A stretch of 64,000 bases of DNA, taken from assembly GCA_036936605.1 (NCBI GenBank), contig JAUPFV010000002.1, positions 217,979,546-218,043,545 on the forward strand, read 5' to 3'. Below are positions 59,690-64,000 of the stretch, in pieces. The notes beneath the pieces were generated by a model. It was not told where the DNA came from. It did no database searches and saw nothing but the letters and a program-made list of their open reading frames with translations. How positions within the stretch are numbered: the first letter of the stretch is position 1; every line of letters begins with the position of its first letter. The position numbers were made by a program, and so were the translations under genes. Origin of the DNA: Limnanthes douglasii subsp. nivea (Eukaryota > Streptophyta > Magnoliopsida > Brassicales > Limnanthaceae).

Positions 59690-62132
59690 AAGAACAACTG
59701 CTTTGTCTGCCTCAAATTTCACTCCTATAGGAAAATTCTCTAAAGGTATGCCTAAACTTGCTTATATTAACAAAATTTCTAGAAGAAATCAATGTATCAA
59801 ATTTGGATATTCGCCACGTTCTTATTCAATTTACCCTGAAAGACAATTTTTGCAAGTTAGAGTTCAAGAATGTATGGACCATTAAATAATTTAATGTTCT
59901 CCATAATTTAATCCTAAATTTGAAAGTTCTATAACCCATATCGGGATCCGTGTATCTAATATGCTTGAGTTCATTTACAATGAAAGCATTATAATGACTA
60001 TAACATCAACTATAGGACAATTTAAAAAAAAACATGGATACTTGGAATAAATAGAGTCAAATACAATGTCTCTTATGCTTAGGTTAAGCTTGACGTAACA
60101 AAAAACCTGCTGTATAAAATATGGGTAGGGTTTTGTATCAATGATGGATGATGGCTTGGTGTAAGCTACAAAGATGTTCCCTACTACTATACACACTACA
60201 ATCACTTGAGACACAAAAATTCTAATAGCAAAAAACTTAGTCCTAAGCCTCAACCAAATTTTAAATAACATCAAATGAAGTTCACTACAAACAATACTAC
60301 TGAATTTAAGGAGTCATGAATACCTAAAAATGCCAAACCTAAAATCAATTTTATAATTATAGAAGATGCCAACCCTATTAGATCATCTCCTAATGACTTA
60401 ACTGATGAAATTACCTATCCTGTCAGTGTCAAACCAATATGTTACCAGAAAAACACAAAAGATCACCAACCAAATAAGAATACTAATAGTTATACTTAAT
60501 CTAAAAGGAATGACATCAGCTCTCAAATTGACTAGAATGTTAAACTTGCAAAAAAGGAAAACTTCCATCCTACAGAAGCTGAGGTCATTGAAGCTATTGA
60601 ATCATTGGAATATGAATTTAATTCCAACAACATTTTTGACTATGTTGACTTAGCATCAAAACAATATACTCTTAACAAAAGGAATATAGGTAGCCTACAA
60701 ACTCTCTTATGCAAGAGACAAAACTGAAATTGATAAAGACTTTAAGGACTTGCTTAATAAAAAATTGAAAGAAGTTAAGAGAAATAAGAACAAAGGTATT
60801 ATTGTCAAAACGCTGATGTTCAGTCAGGTAAATGATCATTCTACTTGCAACCCTAAATGACCATAAATATTATGAATTGGAACATTCGTGGTATTGGGAA
60901 CGAATCTTCGAGGAGTAGGCTCAAATTATTAAAAGTGAAAGGTAATTTTGATATAATTGCAAACCAATAGCCTTTAATTGATCAAGATAATATTAGTAAA
61001 ATTATCGATTACAATGGTTTACCTAACTGCATGGCAAACTCTAATAATAAAATATGGATTTTGTGGAAAGAGGATTTTAAGTTAGGTATTATTATGGATA
61101 ATCATCAACTCATTTATGATGAGGTTAATTATATAAGCATGAACTAAAAATTCGCTGTTATAATTGTTTATGCCAAATGTCAAAGAGATATGCGCATGGA
61201 CTTATCGAATGATCTTAGAGCTCTTATTTTTCACTCTAAGGAATGGTTCGTCATGGAGGATTTCAATGCTATTTCCTCCTTCCATGAACAAATGAATTGC
61301 TCCACCCTATGTCTCAGAAGCCATGATGAATCCAGTGATACTATAAGATATTGTAAACTGGAGGATGCTGGTTTTGTTGGTAATACATATACTTAGTCTA
61401 ACAAAACCAAATGGAAAAAGTTAGACCGTGTACTATACAACTAAGCATGGTCTGATTATTTTGCTGAAACTTAATTAATTCACTTAACTAGAAGAGGCTC
61501 TAACCATGCCCCTCTAAGCATATCTATAACCAATGACCTTTTCAGAACTAAAACTCCCTTTAATTTTCAAAATATGTGGACCTTAAATAAGGATTTCTTT
61601 TCTACTGTGGAAAATTGTTGGAATCAAGACATCAATGGTAGCCATAACAACATATTTTGGTATAAAACTAAAAGAATTGTGGATGTTCTTAAAACCTGGA
61701 ATAAATATTTCTTTGGGAATATATTTGACTATGTTCAGGATGTTGAAAATAAGTTTAACCTTTTAGTTCTTAACTACCAGCTTTCCAGAAGTGATGAAGA
61801 TAAAAACAGTCTTGATAAAGCTAATGTCTTACCCATGCACTTGTTTACTAAGCTATTGACATTAAAAAAGTTACACTAATTGTACTAGATTTGGTGACAA
61901 AAACACCAGAACCTATCACAACTATGTTAACAAGAAAAAAAGAAAGAACAAGATTCATAGTATCCTTGAGAATGGTGTTTGGATCAATAAATCTAATCAA
62001 ATTGATGACTTACGGAGTCTTATTTCAAAACTACATTAACTAATTTTCCTTATAATAAAGATGGTTTTAATCTTTAAGATCTAGTTTTTAATTTGATTAT
62101 CGAGGAAGACAATAGAATTTTAATGACTCTTC
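59690..62132 (+). mobile_element. LINE remnant, related to the 6.3-12.1 kb element, 3'-truncated
   Basis: ORF1 traces: DVTKNLLYKIWVGFCINDGW and GVSYKDVPYYYTHYNHLRHK (60,090-60,220) match the WIGFGSNDGCWINLSYKNVP and knuckle region of the first LINE. ORF2 begins near 60,868 with IMNWNIRGIGNESSRSRLKL; further motifs are DFNAISSFHEQM (61,260s), CKLEDAGFVGNTYT and KTKWKKLDRVLYN, which parallel CKLEDVGYVGSRYTWN and TRWKRLDRTL in the first copy. The pre-RT region (NILENGVW-like, 61,960-61,990) is the last recognisable part; sequence changes abruptly at about 62,132. Stops are frequent. All endonuclease and ORF1 parts are inactive. Confidence 0.82.
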
Positions 62133-62926
62133 ATGATATGGAAGATTCATGATGTAGTATTCATCCTCAAAGGGCCCAAAGGGGATATTGATGGAGTAGA
62201 CATCAGTGGCCTCCAAAACATTGGTCTCTACTTCAACGATTTTGAGAAAAATGACTTTGTTGGCCCCTATCTTCCCCCAAGCTCTTCCAATATGGTGACT
62301 TTCAATGGCAAGTCCTTCACTGTCTTAGGGGGACACGATGTGGTGACTCACTCTCTCCTGGGCCATATTCAGCCAGTGCTCAACTTGGAAAGGCAAGTAA
62401 AAAATCGGTTTGCCTTCATCAACACCCTCAACACAGACAAGGAGACTTTATCAACTGGCCTCCTTAATGCCAACCAGAGTATTAAGGCATCAGAGAAAGA
62501 GCTTGAGAAGTTGAAGAAGGAGAAAGAAGATTTAACAACCAAGCTGGCCACTTCGGAGACGGCTAACACAGAGCTCCGAACTAAGTGCTCCGGTTTGGAA
62601 AAAGATCTTTCCACCTTGAAGGGAGACATGAAGACTAAGAAAAAAGCCATCCAAACCTTGTCCGGAGACAAGACTTCCTTGAAGAGGCTGTGTCCAAGGT
62701 AACGAAAGAGAAAGAAGACTTGGTGAAAGAGCAGGATCAGAGAATTCAGGCCCGCATCGATGCATACATAGATTCCCTAGAAAAAAGGTATATCGAAGTT
62801 AAGTCTTATATGGTTTTGCTTTTCTACCAAACGTTTCCAAAGAGAACGCTTGGTACCTTGTGGCAATATTTGGAGTATGAAGATATCCCATTCCATACGA
62901 TGGTGGATGATGATAAGAAGAACTAG
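62133..62926 (+). pseudogene. Coiled-coil ORF antisense to the Gypsy pol on its right; one frameshift
   Basis: Frame 62,133-62,702 encodes GLYFNDFEKNDFVGPYLPPS, a Gly/Ser linker, then from about residue 85 a long Lys/Glu/Leu coiled coil (ASEKELEKLKKEKEDLTTKL). Near 62,685 the frame shifts by one base and continues in 62,690-62,926 as VTKEKEDLVKEQDQRIQARI and EKRYIEVKSYMVLLFY. It reads toward the end of a leftward Gypsy pol, so it would be the C-terminal half of an antisense ORF of the 'gypsy type transposon' kind, as in the nested element at 52-54 kb. The N-terminal half is missing. No function is known for these proteins. Confidence 0.6.
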
Positions 62927-63584
62927 TCTAGTGGAATTGATGACACTACCGATAAGGGAGAAGGAACCAGAGAGAGTTCTAGTGGTGAATCCAAAGATCC
63001 TAAGAAAACAAATGATGCAGGAACATCCAAAGGGAATAAGCCTTGAGGTTTTAACTATCTTTTCTTATTTTGTTTTTCTTAACCCTGTGAAATAATAAAG
63101 TCCTTGGATGGCCAAGGCATTTTTGTAACTACATCTGGTTTAAGTCTGCTTAAGCCTTTTTTTAAACTTAAAGTCCTTGGATGACCAAGACATATTTTAT
63201 GTTCTTATATTATCATCCGGTTTTTAGCCGGACAAGTTTACCTTGCTAATGTTTTTGCTTTGTTTCATACTTGCTTAAATTTAATGATTGATGTTTAAAG
63301 ATCCCTTATTTATTTTACAAGTATTTAAGATGAGAGTGTTTAAAATCTCCGAGGACAAGTGTTTAATGGTCATCATTCAACCAAATCAATCCGATCTGCT
63401 AAAGATTCTTTGAAGAATTTTAAAGAAATTGTAATCTATACACTCTGAATAGTTTAGAAAGGCATCAAACTTTGTTGAAAAAATCCAGACACCTCATTAA
63501 AACCTCCCCGCGTCACAAGGGTAGGAAATAGTGTGCCCCCTAATATTTACATGGACTTTAAACAAGTAAATATTTAAACAACTT
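62927..63584. other. Region between the antisense ORF and Gypsy pol
   Basis: No ORF. A repeated phrase aaagtccttggatg(g/a)ccaag occurs at about 63,099 and 63,169, each before a T-rich stretch. It likely holds the 3' ends of the two convergent coding regions. Confidence 0.5.
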
Positions 63585-64000
63585 TCACTCCAGATATAAG
63601 CGGAGGTGTTCAATATTCCAGGGGTGCTTTGAGATTCTTCCATCTTTGTCTTGAAGCCTGTATGTTCCAGGCTTAATTTTTCCGGAGACCTCATAAGGCC
63701 CTTCCCAGTTTGGAGCTAGCTTGCCGAACTGCTTCTCCTTAGTATGCAAGAAAAATTTTCTCAATACTTTGTCCCCTGGCAGAAAATCCCTTCTTTTGAT
63801 TTTGGAAGCAAATCTGCTCCTTATCAAGCCTTGGTAATGGGTGGTTCTAAGATGAACCTTAACCCTCTTTTCTTCTATTAAGTCCAACTGACTTCTAATT
63901 GCCATTTAATTAGCCTGTTCGGAATAATTGTGGACTCTGTATGATGGAAGATTTGCCTCTATAGAAGCAATTGCATCCATCCTATATACCAGGGCAAAAG
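63585..64000 (-). pseudogene. Gypsy integrase C-terminal end, running off the window
   Basis: From the window edge leftward: FALVYRMDAIASIEANLPSY, an in-frame stop at about 63,906, then ELDLIEEKR-like sequence (SQLDLIEEKRVKVHLRTTHY), the GDKVLRKFFLHTKEKQFGKL and LAPNWEGPYEV motifs and IEHLRLYLE before the TAA at 63,585. This is the conserved C-terminal region of Ty3/Gypsy integrases (vLRKvf...GkLgpnWEGPYrV...WNaehLkryy). One stop interrupts an otherwise open frame. The catalytic core is outside the window. With the antisense ORF to its left it fits a Tat-lineage element. Confidence 0.85.

Noticed and set aside
62369..62765. Minus-strand ORFs opposite the coiled-coil ORF
   Set aside because: Ser/Leu-rich complements of a Lys/Glu-rich coiled coil; no independent support.

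Overview
This is plant nuclear DNA, most likely from a eudicot. It is AT-rich, packed with decayed retroelements, and carries a nuclear copy of plastid DNA. It also holds one well-preserved plant-type gene, a CYP86-clan (CYP96A-like) cytochrome P450. No rRNA, tRNA or CRISPR array was recognised. Species could not be determined from sequence alone.

Layout. 1-~5,120 is a plastid insertion (NUPT): a frameshifted ycf1 (Tic214) followed, in the native plastid order, by a broken rps15. ~6,345-12,085 is a decayed but nearly full-length plant L1-type LINE. 12,164-20,569 is a complete Mutator-like element (MULE) with imperfect terminal inverted repeats and a perfect 9-bp target duplication. 22.6-30.4 kb is a graveyard: a Gypsy integrase scrap, two Copia remnants, a long foldback element, a plant-transposon ORF and a hAT-like end. 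30,611-33,435 is an uninterrupted (TTA)n array of about 940 units. 34,941-38,557 is a minus-strand 5'-truncated LINE with a 16-bp target duplication. 38.9-45.5 kb holds three Copia fragments, two of them in inverted orientation. 45,968-~56,850 is an old minus-strand Copia element split by a younger pol-less Gypsy (Tat-like) element at 51,229-55,386. The P450 gene follows at 57,069-58,696. Then come another LINE copy (59.7-62.1 kb) and the 3' part of a Tat-like Gypsy element (62.1-64.0 kb) with an antisense coiled-coil ORF.

The most notable system is the MULE. It is laid out like MuDR: a rightward gene from the left end and a leftward transposase gene from the right end converge. The rightward gene is an intact four-exon plant mobile domain (PMD) gene. 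The transposase combines a FAR1-type zinc finger, a MULE DDE core, a SWIM finger and a C-terminal OTU cysteine-protease domain; its only lesions are two single-base length errors in homopolymers. A third, unrecognised 123-aa ORF lies between them. Three arrays of a GC-rich CCGGCGG/CCGCCGG motif, in alternating orientation, sit in PMD intron 1, upstream of the 123-aa ORF, and upstream of the transposase. They stand out sharply from the AT-rich surroundings.

All calls come from reading translations and nucleotide repeats by eye. Family names rest on recognised motifs, not on database searches.
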